This document shows positions 1 to 9,788 of a stretch of DNA of 64,000 nt, one piece after another. Position numbers and translations under genes: made by a program. Source of the DNA: JAWKJY01 sp041393535 (GTDB lineage Bacteria; Actinomycetota; Thermoleophilia; Gaiellales; Gaiellaceae); contig JAWKJY010000003.1 of assembly GCA_041393535.1 (NCBI GenBank), positions 595,359-659,358 of the forward strand. The letters run 5' to 3'. Under the pieces are notes generated by a model. That model did no database searches. It worked only from the letters and a program-made list of their open reading frames with translations, and had not been told where the DNA came from. The stretch's first letter is position 1. The number at the start of each line of letters is the position of its first letter.

Positions 1-17
1 CCCGAACGGCGCGCGAC

Positions 18-23
18 TAGGAT
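18..23 (+). promoter_or_regulatory. Putative -10 box of first operon
   Basis: TAGGAT lies 29 nt before the ATG at 53, and a GGAGG ribosome site sits at 43-47. This would give a short leader of about 23 nt. No convincing -35 is visible because the window starts just upstream. Confidence 0.35.
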
Positions 24-52
24 CGCTCGGGCAGGCGTGGACGGGAGGAGCG

Positions 53-1302
53 ATGGAGATCGATCGGGCACGGGTGGCAGAGGCGAACCGCGAGGCGCTC
101 GCGCGGGTGCTCGCGAGCGAGCCGTGGGTCGTCGGCGTGAAGCCGGCCGGCGAGGTCGTGCCGGGGCTGGACGCCTCGACGATCCTCCACGCGGCCCCGC
201 CGGCGGCGTGGGACGCGATGTGCCCGCTGCTCCAGGGCGGCCTCGCGGGCGCGGCCGTGTTCGAGGGCTCGCCGGCTCGCTCGACGAGGCGCGAGCGAAC
301 GCCGCCGCCGGCGAGCTGCGCTTCGCGGCCGCGCAGGACCACGCGGCGATGGCCGGCGGGGTCGGCTCGATCTCCGCGTCGCTCCCGGTGCTCGTGCTCG
401 AGGACCGCGCGAGCGGACGGCGCGCATTCCACTTCCTGATGGAGGGCTTCGGGCGCTCGCTCGTGCTCGGCATGTGGGACGACGAGGTGGCGGAGCGCCT
501 GTTCTGGTTCCGGGACGCCTTCGGGCCGGCGCTCGACGCCGCGATCCAGGCGCTCGGCGGGATCGACGCGGGCGCGCTGATGGCCGAGGCGCTCCAGCGC
601 GGCGACGAGCTGCACAACCGCAACGGCGCCGCGACCTCGATGCTCGCGGAGCGCATCGCCGAGGGGATGCTCCGCGCCGGCGTCGACGCCGAGACGCAGC
701 TGCGCGCGCTCGCGACGCTGCGCGACAACCCGCAGTTCTTCGTCGCCGTGCCGCTCGCGGCCGCGCGGCTCGCGCTCGACGCGGCCGACGGGATCGAGGG
801 CTCGACGCTCGTCACCGGCTGCGGCGCGAACGGCGTCGACTGCGGCGTGCGCGTGTCGGGGCTGCCGGGCCGCTGGTTCACGGCCCCGGCGGAGCGCCCC
901 GCCGGCGTCCTCTTCGACGGCTTCGCGCCCGGGGACATCGGGCCGGGCTGCGGCGACTCGCTGCTCGTCGAGTGCTTCGGGCTCGGGGCGACGGTGCTGC
1001 CGGCCGCGCCGGCGTTCTGGCCGACGGTCGGAGCGGACGCGGCGCGGGCCGCGCGGATCGTCGAGGACGCGCGCGCGATCGCGCTCGGCGAGCACGCGCG
1101 CTACCGCGTCCCCGGGGGCGTCGGGCCGGCGCCGGCCGGTGTCGACGCGCTGCGCGTCGTCGAGACGGGGATCCGCCCGACGATCGACATCGTCATGGTG
1201 CATCCCGAGCCCGGCCGGGGCGCGATCGGCTTCGGCCTGACGCAGCCGCCGATGGCGTGCTTCGAGCAGGCGGTCGCCGCGCTCGCCGAGCAGCTCGGCT
1301 AG
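53..1302 (+). CDS. DUF1116 family protein (AllG/YlbE-like), frame broken once
   Basis: This is a DUF1116 protein of about 416 residues once one base is restored. The family includes E. coli YahG and YlbE/AllG; AllG belongs to the oxamate carbamoyltransferase set of allantoin degradation. Family-like stretches are GGVGSISASLPVLVLED (about residue 105), the SGLPGRWFTAPA segment after NGVDCGV, and the C-terminal GFGLTQPPMACFEQA. The ATG at 53 follows GGAGG at a good distance. The first 72 codons are in one frame and the rest in the next, with the break near 266-270 (FEG to LAGSLDEA), consistent with one lost base. The GCS2-like ligase follows on the same strand 43 nt later. No FdrA or AllH partner is visible, so an oxamate role is only a family-level guess. 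Confidence 0.75.
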
Positions 1303-1333
1303 CCGCGGGCCCGGCGCCGCGCCGGGTCGCGTC

Positions 1334-1339
1334 TACGAT
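1334..1339 (+). promoter_or_regulatory. Leaderless-type -10 box before ligase gene
   Basis: TACGAT lies exactly 6 nt before the ATG at 1346, with no Shine-Dalgarno sequence between them. The same box-to-start spacing recurs at several other genes here, so transcription probably begins at or next to the start codon. Confidence 0.45.
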
Positions 1340-1345
1340 CGCTGC

Positions 1346-2823
1346 ATGGGGCTCGAGGTCGAGCGGGAGCGGTTCGGCGCGGCCGACGCCGCGGCCTTCG
1401 CCGCGCGGCTGCGCGAGAGCCTCGACGTGCTCGAGGAGCTGCTCGCGCGGCCGGGCTTCGGCGCCGGCGAGCCGACGCTCGGCGCCGAGCTCGAGGTCTC
1501 GCTCGTCGACCGCTCCGGCCGGCCGCTGCCGCGCAACGCGGACGTCCTCGCCGCGAGCGACGACCCCCGGCTGACGCTCGAGGTCGAGCGCTTCAACCTC
1601 GAGTGCAACCTGCCGTTCTGGCCGCTCGCCGGGCGGCCGTTCGCGCGCCTCGAGCGCGAGCTCGCCGACGCGCTCGCCGCCGCGCGGAGGCGGCCGCGGC
1701 AGAGGGCGGCCGGGTCGTGCCGATCGGGATCCTGCCGACGCTCGCCCGGCTCGATCTGGGCGAGGGGTCGCTGACCGACGCCGTCCGCTTCCGCGCCCTG
1801 AACGCGGCGCTGCTCGAGCAGGGCGCGGGCGGCTTCCAGCTCTCGATCCACCGCGAGGACGACCTCGAGCTCGCGACGGCCGACGTCTCGTTCGAGGGCG
1901 CGAACACGAGCTTCCAGCTGCACCTGCGCGTCGAGCCGGCGCGCTTCGCGGCCGTGCACAACGCGGCGCAGCTCGCGACCGCGCCCGTCCTCGCCGTCGC
2001 CGGGAACTCGCCCACCTTCCTCGGGCATCGCCTCTGGGAGGAGACGCGCATCGCCCTGTTCAAGCAGGCGGTCGACCATCGCGACGAGGCAGGGCGCGAG
2101 CGGCACGACGACCCGCGCGTCTCGTTCGGCCGCGGGTGGGTGCGCGAGACGGCGCTCGAGCTGTTCGCCGAGAGCGTCGAGCTGCACGAGCCGCTCCTGC
2201 CCGTGCTCGCGGGCGAGGCGCCGCGAGCCGCGCTCGCCGCCGGCGGGCTGCCCGGGCTCGCCGAGCTGCGCCTGCACCAGGGCACCGTCTGGCGCTGGAA
2301 CCGCGCGGTCTACGACCCTGCCGGCGGCGGTCACCTGCGCGTCGAGCTGCGCGCGCTCCCGGCAGGGCCGACCGTCGTCGACATGGCCGCGAACGCCGCG
2401 CTCCTCGTCGGGCTGACGCTCGCGCTCGCCCGCGACGCGGCCTGGGCCGACGAGCACGCCTTCGAGGACGCGCACGCCGCGTTCTACGCCGCCGCGCGCG
2501 AGGGGCTCGACGCCGTGCTGCCCTGGCCCGGCCTGGACGACCCGCTGCCGGCGGGCGAGCTCGTGCCGCTGCTCCTCCCGCTCGCCCGGGCCGGCCTCAT
2601 CGAGGGCGCCGGGGTGGCCGCGGACGAGGCCGACCGGCTGCTCGGCATCGTCGAGGAGCGCGTGCGCGCGCGCCAGACCGGCGCGCGCTGGCAGCGCCGC
2701 GCCCTCGCCGCGCTCGAGGGCCGGCACGGGCGCGAGCGGGCGCTCACGGCGATGCTCGAGGCCTACCTCGCGCACTCCGAGGCGGGCGAGCCGGTCCACC
2801 GGTGGCCCCTCCCGTCGGCATGA
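1346..2823 (+). CDS. GCS2-type carboxylate-amine ligase (glutamate-cysteine ligase-like), frame broken once
   Basis: This is a member of the GCS2/YbdK glutamate-cysteine ligase-like family, about 492 residues after restoring one base. The N-terminal TLGAELEVSLVDRSGRPLP matches the family's GVExE strand that binds ATP/Mg. The IHREDDLELATADVSFEG and AHNAAQLATAPVLAVAGNSP-like segments and an Arg/His-rich core follow. The frame moves by one near 1680-1690, between LADALAAA and AEAAAAEGGRVVP, consistent with a lost base in a GC run. The gene ends in a 4-nt ATGA overlap with an M14 deacylase gene, so the two are translationally coupled. Family members join an amino acid carboxylate to an amine using ATP, but the substrate cannot be read from sequence. 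Plain glutathione synthesis is unlikely, since no GshB-like partner is present. Confidence 0.75.
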
Positions 2824-3847
2824 GCCCGGGCCCGCTCCGCCTGCTCGACGCGCCAGACCCGGGGAGCGTGCCCGCGGACGAGGCCGGGCTCCTGCGCCTG
2901 CTCGGCGGGCCGGCCGCGCTCCGCCTGCCCGGCGTCGACCGCGCCCGCTGCCGCGTGCTCGTCACGCTCCTGCACGGGAACGAGCCGTCCGGCCTGCGTG
3001 CCGTCCACGCGTGGCTGCGAGAGGGGCGGACGCCCGCGACGGACGTCCTCGTCGTCCTCGGCGGCGTCGACGCGGCGCTCGCCCCGCCCTGCCTGACGCG
3101 CCGCGAGCTGCCCGGCGGCGTCGACCTGAACCGCTGCTTCGGCGACGCGCCCGCGCCCGGGCCGGCCGGCGAGCTGGCGCACGCGATCCTCGGGCTCGTG
3201 CGCGACGCGCGGCCGGAGGCGCTCGTCGACGTCCACAACAACACGGGGCACAACCCGCCTACGGGGTCGCCGCGTCGCTCGGCCCGGCCGAGCGCCAGCT
3301 CGTCGGGCTCTTCGCCGACCGCGTGGTCGACTACGACCTGCGGCTCGGCGCGCTCTGCGAGGCGACCCCGGCGCTCTGCCCGACCGTGGTCGTCGAGGTC
3401 GGCCGGGTGGGCGATCCCGCCGCCGACGAGGTAGCGCGGCGCGGGGTGGAGCGGCTGCTCTCGGAGGAGCGGGTGGTCGGTGGCGCCGTGCCGGTGCCGC
3501 GGCTCGCCGTGCTCGGCGCGCCGGTCCGCGTCGAGGCGGCGCCCGGCGCGACCATCGCCGTCGGCGACGTCCCGGTCGCGGGCGTCGACCTCACCGTGGC
3601 CGAGGACGTCGACCGGCACAACTTCGAGCAGCTACCGGCGGGGACGCCGATCGGCTGGGCGCGGGCGGGCGCCGGGCTGCCGCTGCGGGCCCGCGGGTCG
3701 GACGGCGTCGACCGCTCCCACGAGCTGTTCGCCTCGATCGACGGCCGGCTCGTCACGCGCGCGCCGCTCGTCCCGATCATGATCACGACGGACCCGGCGA
3801 TCGCCGCGAGCGACTGCCTGTTCTACGCGGTCGAGCCGCGCGAGTGA
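2820..3847 (+). CDS. Succinylglutamate desuccinylase/aspartoacylase-type zinc hydrolase, frame broken once
   Basis: This is an M14-related zinc deacylase (AstE/AspA family) of about 342 residues after restoring one base. The zinc and substrate motifs are visible: TLLHGNEPSG (HxxE, near residue 50), VDLNRCFG (the DxNR motif) and DVHNNTGHNP (distal His), with the C-terminal beta domain after residue 200. The frame changes near 3256-3260, directly after GHNP, and continues as AYGVAASLGPAERQ. The ATG at 2820 overlaps the stop of the ligase gene. A ligase that makes an amide beside a hydrolase that cleaves N-acyl bonds suggests synthesis and turnover or remodelling of one small metabolite, which is inference. 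The family fit is good, the substrate unknown. Confidence 0.8.
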
Positions 3848-3848
3848 G

Positions 3849-3881
3849 CGCGGGGGCGAGGCCCGCGGCCCCGCCCCCGCG
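3849..3881. terminator. Bidirectional GC hairpin between convergent genes
   Basis: A 10-bp perfect stem (CGCGGGGGCG pairing with CGCCCCCGCG) encloses a further GGCC/GGCC pairing. It fills the 43-nt gap between two convergent genes. There is no T-tract, as is usual in high-GC actinobacteria. Confidence 0.7.
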
Positions 3882-3890
3882 ACGTCGCCG

Positions 3891-4619
3891 CTAGGTGCCG
3901 AGGAAGCCCTGGACGAAGCCGAGCGCCGACGGCGTGTCGAGGCGCGCGGAGAAGCCGGGGCCCTTGCACTTCTTGCTCGAGAGCGCCGAGTTGACGCCGA
4001 GGGCGACGTCTCCCTGCAGGTCGGGGCCGCCCGAGTCGCCGAAGCAGAAGCCGGTCTTGCCGTCGTGCAGCTTCAGCGTTCCCGCCTTCTTCGGCCCGTC
4101 GGGCGTGCTGACGCGCACGGTCGTCGTCTCGCGCGTGTACGCGCTCCCGTCGTCCTGGAGGCCGTAGCCCACGAGCGTCAGCATCGCCTTCCTCGGCAGG
4201 GCGTCGGCCGCGCCCTCCTCGGGCAGCTGCGCGAGCCGCGGCAGGGAGACCGGCTCGTCGAGGACGACGACGGCGAGGTCGTCGGCGCCGAGGCCGTCGT
4301 AGGCGGGGCTGACCGTCCAGCTGCCCGGGTGCTCGACGATCACGTCCGGGTCGGAGGCGTCCTCGGCGAACGTGACGGTCGCGCGGGTGTCGTCGTCCTC
4401 GTCGAAGCAGTGGGCCGCCGTGACGACGACGGTCGGCGAGACCGCGAAGCCGGTGCAGATCGTGTCCCCGACGTCGACGAGGCCGACGTAGGGATGGGCC
4501 TCGCCGTCGGGGACGCCGCCGAGGATGGCCTGCGCGGCGCCGGTGAGCGCCAGGGCGGCCGCGCCGGCGGCGGCGGCGACGACGGCGAGCTTTCGACGAG
4601 GGTGGGGGCGTGGGGACAT
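3891..4619 (-). CDS. Secreted trypsin-like serine protease (S1)
   Basis: This is a chymotrypsin-fold serine protease of 242 residues, near the usual size for a minimal secreted trypsin. The N-terminus is a signal peptide: an MSPRPHPRRK basic stretch, an Ala/Leu hydrophobic core, and a cleavage region AQA before ILGGV. The catalytic triad is visible as VVTAAHC (His), DDLAVVVLD (Asp) and CFGDSGGPD (Ser). The mature IxGG start suggests zymogen-style activation after signal cleavage. The ATG at 4619 follows a GGAGGAAG site. The gene begins only 13 nt after the stop of the large VWD/metalloprotease-like gene on the same strand, so the two secreted proteins are likely co-expressed. The natural substrate is unknown. 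Confidence 0.9.
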   Translation of the reverse strand: MSPRPHPRRKLAVVAAAAGAAALALTGAAQAILGGVPDGEAHPYVGLVDVGDTICTGFAVSPTVVVTAAHCFDEDDDTRATVTFAEDASDPDVIVEHPGSWTVSPAYDGLGADDLAVVVLDEPVSLPRLAQLPEEGAADALPRKAMLTLVGYGLQDDGSAYTRETTTVRVSTPDGPKKAGTLKLHDGKTGFCFGDSGGPDLQGDVALGVNSALSSKKCKGPGFSARLDTPSALGFVQGFLGT

Positions 4620-4632
4620 GCGCTTCCTCCGG

Positions 4633-7600
4633 TCAGTCGATCGTGGACAGCCAGACGGCGCCCGGGCGCTCGGTCGTGCCGGGGCGCGCGTAGACGACGC
4701 GCACGCCGCCCGGCGCGCCGGCGATCGTCCAGGCGCCCCGCTCGGCGCCGAGCGGCGGGTCGACGATGCGGAGCGGGCCCTCGGGCCCGCTCCCGTCAGG
4801 CGCGAGTCGGCGCAGGCGCAGCTGGTCGCTTGGCCGGATCGCGCCAGCCAACCCAGAGCCGGCCGGTCGCCGGCTCGGTCGCGAGCAGCACCAGCGGGGC
4901 CTGCGCGCCGGGCGTCGCCGCCACCTCGACGGGGGCGGGCGCGCCGACGCGCCACGCGAGCACGCGGCCCTCGGCCGGGTAGGCGAGCCAGGCGCCCGCC
5001 GCGTCGGCGGCGACGGGGGTCGGGACGGCGGCGTTCGCCGGGAGCAGGACGGTCGCGACCGAGCCGGGCGCTCGGCCGGCCGCGGCGAGGGCGTGTCCCG
5101 TCCCGGCGACGTGGATCGCCCAGACGCCCGCGCCGGCGCAGGTGCCGACCCGCGACCACGCGAGCCAGGCGCCTCCCGCCGCGTCGGGCGCGAGGCCGGG
5201 CGCGAGCGCGGCGCAGCCGTCGGGCTCGGGTTCGGGGACGCCGCCGGCGCCGCCGGCGAGCAGCTCGAGCGAGGGGAGCGCGACGGTCGTGGCGGCGAGC
5301 GACGCGCCGCCGACGAGGGCCGCGACGGCGGGCAGCGCCGACAGCGCCCCGGGGGTCGTCAGCAGCCACGTCGGGCCGGTCCACGGCGTGCCCGCGAGCG
5401 GCGCGCGCCAGGACGCGAGGCCGAAGATCCCGGCGGACAGGTCGAGCAGTGGCGTCGCGGCGACGAACCCGTCGCCGCCCGCGCCGAGGGCGACCTCGCC
5501 GGCGACGCCGTGCGCGACGACCTCGGCGGGGTCGACCGAGCCGTCCGGCGAGACCGCGGTGGCGAGCAGGCTGGTCGACGCGCCGAGGACGGCGCCGCGG
5601 GCCGCGAGGACGGTCGTCCCGCCCGGCGCGGTCGCGGCGGCGACCATGCCGTTCAGGAGCTCGAACCCGTCGAGCAGCAGCCACTCGCCGGCGCGCGCAG
5701 CCCGCCGCACCTGGGCGGCGAGGCCGGTGCGGCCGGTCGAGGCGACGTCGAGCAGGCAGGCCTGGCGGTACCAGCCGGCGAGCCCGGCCGCGTCGCACGC
5801 GCGTCGGGCACGGGCCCGCGTCGCGGCGGCGAAGTCGGCGAGCGTGACCCGGCGGCGGGGAATGCTCCGGTCGACGAACGTCCGCGTGGACTGGCCCGGC
5901 GCGTAGTCGAAGAGGGAGTCGGCCCCGCGGACGCGCCAGGCGTCGGCGAACGGCCCGTGGACGAAGTCGAAGGCGGCGTCCGGGTCGCGGAAGCGCGGCC
6001 AGACGACCGAGCGATCCCCGGTCGCGCGCGGGTCGACCGTGCGCCCTTCCGGCGTCGTCAGGTCGTTCTGGGGATCCCCGTCGGCATCGCCGAGGAAGCC
6101 GGAGAGCGTGCCACGCCGCGCCGGACCGGGGTCGACGTCGATGCGGAGCGCACGCGAGTCGGTCGTGTCGACGACGACCTGCGAGCCGTCGGGCCAGCTG
6201 ACCGTCAGCAGCCGCAGCTCGCGGCGCAGGACGGCGCCGTCCAGCTCGAGCCGGTCGATCTCGTCGAGCGAGACGGCCCGGCCGTCGACCCGCACCTGGA
6301 AGCGCCGGCCGGGCAGGCCGTACACGCCGACGCGGGAGCCGCCGGCGAGGATCGCGACCGCCGTGTTCGACGTCGCGAGCCCGAGGTCGTCCGACGCCTC
6401 CTGGCGCACCTGCACCTCGAACCCGCCCGCGGACGAGCGCGTCGCGACGAGCTCGCCGGCGGCGAGCAGGTCGTACGCGAGGTGGTCGAAGGTGACGACG
6501 TGCGGGTCGGTGAACGTCCGGCCGCCACCCGGGTCGGTCGGCGCGTCGTCGCGCTCGCAGAACTCCCGCGTCGCGTGCATCCGGAACGAGCCGGTCGTCC
6601 CGGCGCGACCCCCGGCGACGGCCAGTACGACCCGCCCCTGCACGGGGCTCGGCGCTGTGGGGAAGCGGCTGGTGGCATGCGTGCCGGGCGGGCACTCGCA
6701 GCGGCCGCCGAGGCAGAACCAGGCGTCCTCGAGCGCCGGCGTGTCGATCCGCCCGTCGCCGAGCAGGGCGTCCTTCGGGATCTGGACGTGCAGCAGGTCG
6801 TCCGAGCCGGCGAGCGAGAAGATCCGTGTCGTCAGGCGCGGGACGGTGAACGCCCGGCTGGTCGCCGCCTCGGTCACGGGCGCCGACTGCGCGGCATCGA
6901 CGTCGGTCGGGTCGAGCTGCTGCCAGGCCGGGCCGAAGCGCGGCACGCGGAGCTGGTACGAGGCCCAGAAGCGCGGGAACGCCTCCTCGATCCCGCCGAG
7001 CGCGGTTCCATAGGCGCGGAGGTCGCCGCGCTGGGCGAGGATCGCGGGCAGGCGCGTCCAGAGGCCCCCCGCGAGGAACTGGTCGAGCGCGCCCCAGAAG
7101 CCGACCGCGTCGTACTCGCGCCCGAACAGGCCGAGCTCGGGCGTGCGCAGGTAGTTCACGTACTCGTCGCTCCGGCGGCCCGTGACGAGGCTGCCGGCCC
7201 ACTCGGCGGTGCCCTCGCGCACCCAGCCCCGCGGCAGGGCGTCCATGCCGTCGGCGAGCTGGAACTGGAAGCAGTGGAAGACCTCGTGGGCGAGCGTGAG
7301 CCGCTGCTCGGGCGCCGGGTCGGGGTTGCTCGCGGGCAGCATCGCGACCCGGCACACCGGCGCGCCCGGCCCGCCGACGCGCGTCCCGCTCGTGTCGACG
7401 GCGGCCGTCGCCGCGAGGTCGCCCGAGGTGTCGGCCGGGTCGCGGCCGGCGACGATCCGCGCCGTGAGCGCGACGCCGAGCCGCCCCTCGTAGATGCGCG
7501 CGAGCGCCTGCGCCTCTCGGGTCAGCGCCGGGTCGGCGCGGAAGGCGGCCGCCGCGGGCCCGGCGAGGGCGAGCGCGGTCGCCGCGAGGGCGAGCGCGCG

Positions 7601-7633
7601 GACGAGGAGGGCCTGGGGACGCCGGCCGGCCAC
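4633..7633 (-). CDS. Large secreted gluzincin-like protein with VWD domain, frame broken once
   Basis: This is an exported protein of about 999 residues. An N-terminal signal peptide (Arg-rich start, then Ala/Leu core ending GPAAAA) is followed by a metalloprotease-like part with LAHEVFHCFQFQ (HExxH) and a downstream WVREGTAEWAG that can supply the third, glutamate ligand, as in gluzincins. From about residue 360 there is a von Willebrand type D-like module, marked by FTDPHVVTFDHLAYDLLAAG and a GFLGDADGDPQNDL segment. The C-terminal third is Ala/Gly/Val-rich and propeller-like. The main frame ends at 4796, but the homologous tail (SDQLRLRRLAPDG to LSTID) runs in another frame to 4633. The break near 4830 looks like one extra base in an AA/TT pair. 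It probably forms an operon with the trypsin-like gene. Whether it is catalytically active is not proven. Confidence 0.75.
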
Positions 7634-7675
7634 GCCGAGTGGATCGGCCGGCCGACGCCCGGCTTGACCCCGGGG

Positions 7676-8119
7676 CTACCCCTCGAGCTTGGCCTTCAGC
7701 GCCGCGAGCCCGGCGCCGAAGACCTCGTTGCCGATGAACTCGGCCCGCTCGGCGCCGTCCTGGCCGGCGGCCGGGTCGAAGTGCGCCGTCCACGAGACGA
7801 ACGACGCGTCCGACGCCGTCACGGGGGCAACGGTCAACGTCGCGACGTAGTTCTCGACGCCGAGCGGCGACTCGACGATGTCGTAGGTGACGGAGCGGTT
7901 CGCGTCCGAGAGCTCGAGGAGCGTCTCGACGACCGGCGGGACGTCCGGCCCGAGCGTCAGGCTGCGGATCGCGCCGACCTGGTCCGAGCCCTTCCCGTTC
8001 GTGATCTCGCTCGCCTGGATCGCCGGGATCCACGCGGGCAGCCCGTTGAAGTCGCGCGCGACCGCCCAGACGGCGTCCGCCGGGGCGTTCACGACGATCG
8101 AGCGGTAGATCTTCGGCAT
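7676..8119 (-). CDS. SRPBCC/polyketide cyclase-fold protein
   Basis: This is a small START/SRPBCC-fold protein of 147 residues with the typical beginning IVVNAPADAVWAVARDFNGLPAWIPAI and a C-terminal helix ending in ALKAKLEG. The fold makes a hydrophobic pocket that binds or converts small ligands, and members range from polyketide cyclases to stress proteins. The middle part (VGAIRSLTLG, SVTYDIVESPLGVENYVATLTV) fits the common polyketide_cyc2 subgroup. The ATG follows AAGGAG, and a TAGACT box lies 33 nt further up. The next gene upstream on the same strand is an NTF2-like protein, another small pocket fold. No specific reaction can be assigned. Confidence 0.8.
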   Translation of the reverse strand: MPKIYRSIVVNAPADAVWAVARDFNGLPAWIPAIQASEITNGKGSDQVGAIRSLTLGPDVPPVVETLLELSDANRSVTYDIVESPLGVENYVATLTVAPVTASDASFVSWTAHFDPAAGQDGAERAEFIGNEVFGAGLAALKAKLEG

Positions 8120-8152
8120 CGGTGCTCCTTGGCGTGGTGACGTCGGGCCGCG

Positions 8153-8158
8153 AGTCTA
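8153..8158 (-). promoter_or_regulatory. Putative -10 box of SRPBCC gene
   Basis: Read on the minus strand the box is TAGACT. It would place the transcript start about 27 nt before the ATG at 8119, leaving room for the AAGGAG ribosome site. Confidence 0.4.
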
Positions 8159-8251
8159 GTCGCTGTCGGGCGGTGCGCCCGGTGGAGGCGGCCGGCCACG
8201 GCCGAGCGCCGGGCGACCGTGCGCGGAGCCCGCTGCGCGCCTGGCGCAGGC

Positions 8252-8680
8252 CTAGCGTGCCGCGGGCGGCGCCGCGAGGCGCACGCGCGCGCCGTCCAGG
8301 TCGAGCACGGTCTTCGAGTACGTCAGCTTCTCGACGATCAGGCCGTCGCGGAAGGCGATCACGTCCACGCCCCGGCGCCGCTCGCGCTCGCCCTCGCGGC
8401 CGCGCTCGACGGAGGGCCAGTCGAGCGTCCAGCGGTACAGCGCCTTCTGCGTGGCCTCGTCGACGAACAGGTCCTCGGTCTCGAAGCGGAAGCCCCCGTG
8501 CTCGGCGAACCAGCCGGCCCAGGCCTCTCGCAGCGGCCCGGCGCCGACGACGCGCGCGCCGTGCCAGTGCTCGAAGACGACGTCGTCGGCGAACAGCGCC
8601 ATGACCTGCTCGAGGTCGTGGGCGTTCCACGCGTCCTCCCAGCGGGAGAGGGTCTCGATCAGCTCCGCGCGCGTGAGCAC
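8252..8680 (-). CDS. NTF2/SnoaL-like protein
   Basis: This is a 142-residue protein of the NTF2-like (SnoaL/ketosteroid isomerase) fold. Its start has the typical pattern LIETLSRWEDAWNAHDLEQVMALFADDVVFEH, followed by a beta-sheet half containing RWTLDWPS and VDVIAFRDGLIVEKLTYSKT. Such proteins form an open cone that binds small hydrophobic compounds. I chose the GTG at 8680, because a GGAGAG site lies just upstream and the family begins here; the open frame extends further but that part is Pro/Arg-rich and unlike the fold. A 36-nt sequence repeated upstream of the CoA ligase gene lies about 120-155 nt before this start. Function beyond the fold is unknown. Confidence 0.8.
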   Translation of the reverse strand: MLTRAELIETLSRWEDAWNAHDLEQVMALFADDVVFEHWHGARVVGAGPLREAWAGWFAEHGGFRFETEDLFVDEATQKALYRWTLDWPSVERGREGERERRRGVDVIAFRDGLIVEKLTYSKTVLDLDGARVRLAAPPAAR

Positions 8681-8782
8681 GGGAGGATTCTCTCCGATCC
8701 GCGCCCGGCGCGGGGCCCGGTCCGTCCGGGGCACGAGCACGGCCCGCGCCGGGCGGCCCCGGGGACGGGGCGTCGGCCGGAA

Positions 8783-8905
8783 CGGCCATGTCCTTTTCGG
8801 CCGCCCGAGGGGCCACCCCGCGCCTCCACCCGCTATCGAGCGTAGCGGTGGAACCGTCACGAATGGGACGCGGGAGCGTGCCGGCTTCGTGCCGATCCCT
8901 CGACC
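8783..8905 (-). promoter_or_regulatory. Repeated promoter-leader module, copy A
   Basis: On the minus strand this holds a CGTGACGGTT box, a TACGCT -10-like hexamer (8839-8844) and then, from the expected transcript start, a 36-nt stretch (8799-8834) identical to 12775-12810. Further similarity covers a GGAACGGCCAT-like stretch downstream and a GATCGGCACG stretch upstream. It lies in the 333-nt gap between a cyclase-family gene and the NTF2-like gene. The predicted leader of about 150 nt is full of GC hairpins. The rest of this gap shows no gene. Confidence 0.55.
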
Positions 8906-9013
8906 CCGGCCGCGTCGGACGGCGGTTCGGGAGGGCGCGGGGAGGTCGGCTCGTGGCGGCCGTGCGGGAGGGCGTCCCGGGGACCGCGCGGGCCCGGGAC
9001 GCGTTGCTCCGCA

Positions 9014-9703
9014 TCAGTCCTCGACGATCCCGACGGCGCGGATCGGCGAGCCGCCCGCGGGGACGAGCTTGAGCGGGAAGCCGTAGAAGTCGAAGCGCCG
9101 GTTCACGACCTCGCGCAGGTCGTTCAGGTTCTCGAAGTGCGTGATGCCCGTCTCGGCGCAGGCGCGGTGCGTCGGGTAGTCGTCGGTCAGGTAGACGAGA
9201 TCCGGGCTGATCGTCTCGACGCCGAAGATCTTGACGCCCTTCTCCTTCATCCAGTGCACGGTCTCGGGCGCCACACCGGAGAAGCCGTCGAGGAACGCGG
9301 GCGTGCCCGCCGTGCGGTTGTAGTGGTCGGTGCAGAACAGGAGGATGTCGCCCGGGCGGACGTCGAGCCCGGCGGCCGCGAGCGCGCGCTCCGTCTCGGC
9401 CGGCGTCACCCAGTGCCCCTTCGGGTACTCGCGCACGTCGATCGCGATCGCGGTGCCGCAGAACGTGTCGAGCGGCATCTCGGCGATGTCGGGCGCGCCG
9501 GGGCGCGGGTCGTAGTGCGACAGCGCGTCGACGTGCGTCGCGGCGTGGTTCGTCGTGATGATCATCTCGGCCTTGAACGACGGGCGGCCGGGCGGCGCGT
9601 CGCCGTGGATGATGTGCCGCTGGATCTGGACGGTCGGGAAGAAGGGGTGGAGCTGGCTCGTGTTCCCGAGCGGCTGGCTCAGGTCGATGACGCGACGGCC
9701 CAT
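9014..9703 (-). CDS. Cyclase-family metal-dependent hydrolase (paralogue 1)
   Basis: This is a 229-residue member of the PF04199 cyclase family, which includes kynurenine formamidase and isatin hydrolase. These are metal enzymes that open amide or lactam-type bonds. The metal motif appears as NHAATHVDALSHYDP (near residue 52), a variant of HxGTHxDxPxH. The family pattern continues with GDILLFCTDHYNRT and the C-terminal FYGFPLKLVPAGGSPIRAVG. The ATG follows GGAGG at a proper distance. It sits downstream of a hairpin that ends the previous minus-strand group, so it probably has its own promoter. It resembles the protein at 18234-18971 more than the neighbour at 10501. The substrate is unknown, and the catabolic neighbours suggest a step in degrading an organic nitrogen or lactone compound (inference). 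Confidence 0.85.
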   Translation of the reverse strand: MGRRVIDLSQPLGNTSQLHPFFPTVQIQRHIIHGDAPPGRPSFKAEMIITTNHAATHVDALSHYDPRPGAPDIAEMPLDTFCGTAIAIDVREYPKGHWVTPAETERALAAAGLDVRPGDILLFCTDHYNRTAGTPAFLDGFSGVAPETVHWMKEKGVKIFGVETISPDLVYLTDDYPTHRACAETGITHFENLNDLREVVNRRFDFYGFPLKLVPAGGSPIRAVGIVED

Positions 9704-9735
9704 CTGTTCGCCTCCGGCTTGGTGGGTGTTGGAGG

Positions 9736-9741
9736 GTTGTA
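9736..9741 (-). promoter_or_regulatory. Putative -10 box of cyclase paralogue 1
   Basis: TACAAC on the minus strand gives a leader of about 26 nt that includes the GGAGG site. It lies between the upstream hairpin and the start codon. No clear -35 is seen. Confidence 0.3.
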
Positions 9742-9788
9742 CCGCCTCCCGCCGCGCTCCGTCGGGCCCGGACGGGGCGCGCGCCGTT

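Noticed and set aside
8783..8905. A known riboswitch class (cobalamin, SAM, TPP, glycine, fluoride, ZTP) for the repeated leader
   Set aside because: I compared the leader with the core motifs I remember for these classes and found none, including the cobalamin box expected beside B12 enzymes. A covariance-model search is needed to be certain.
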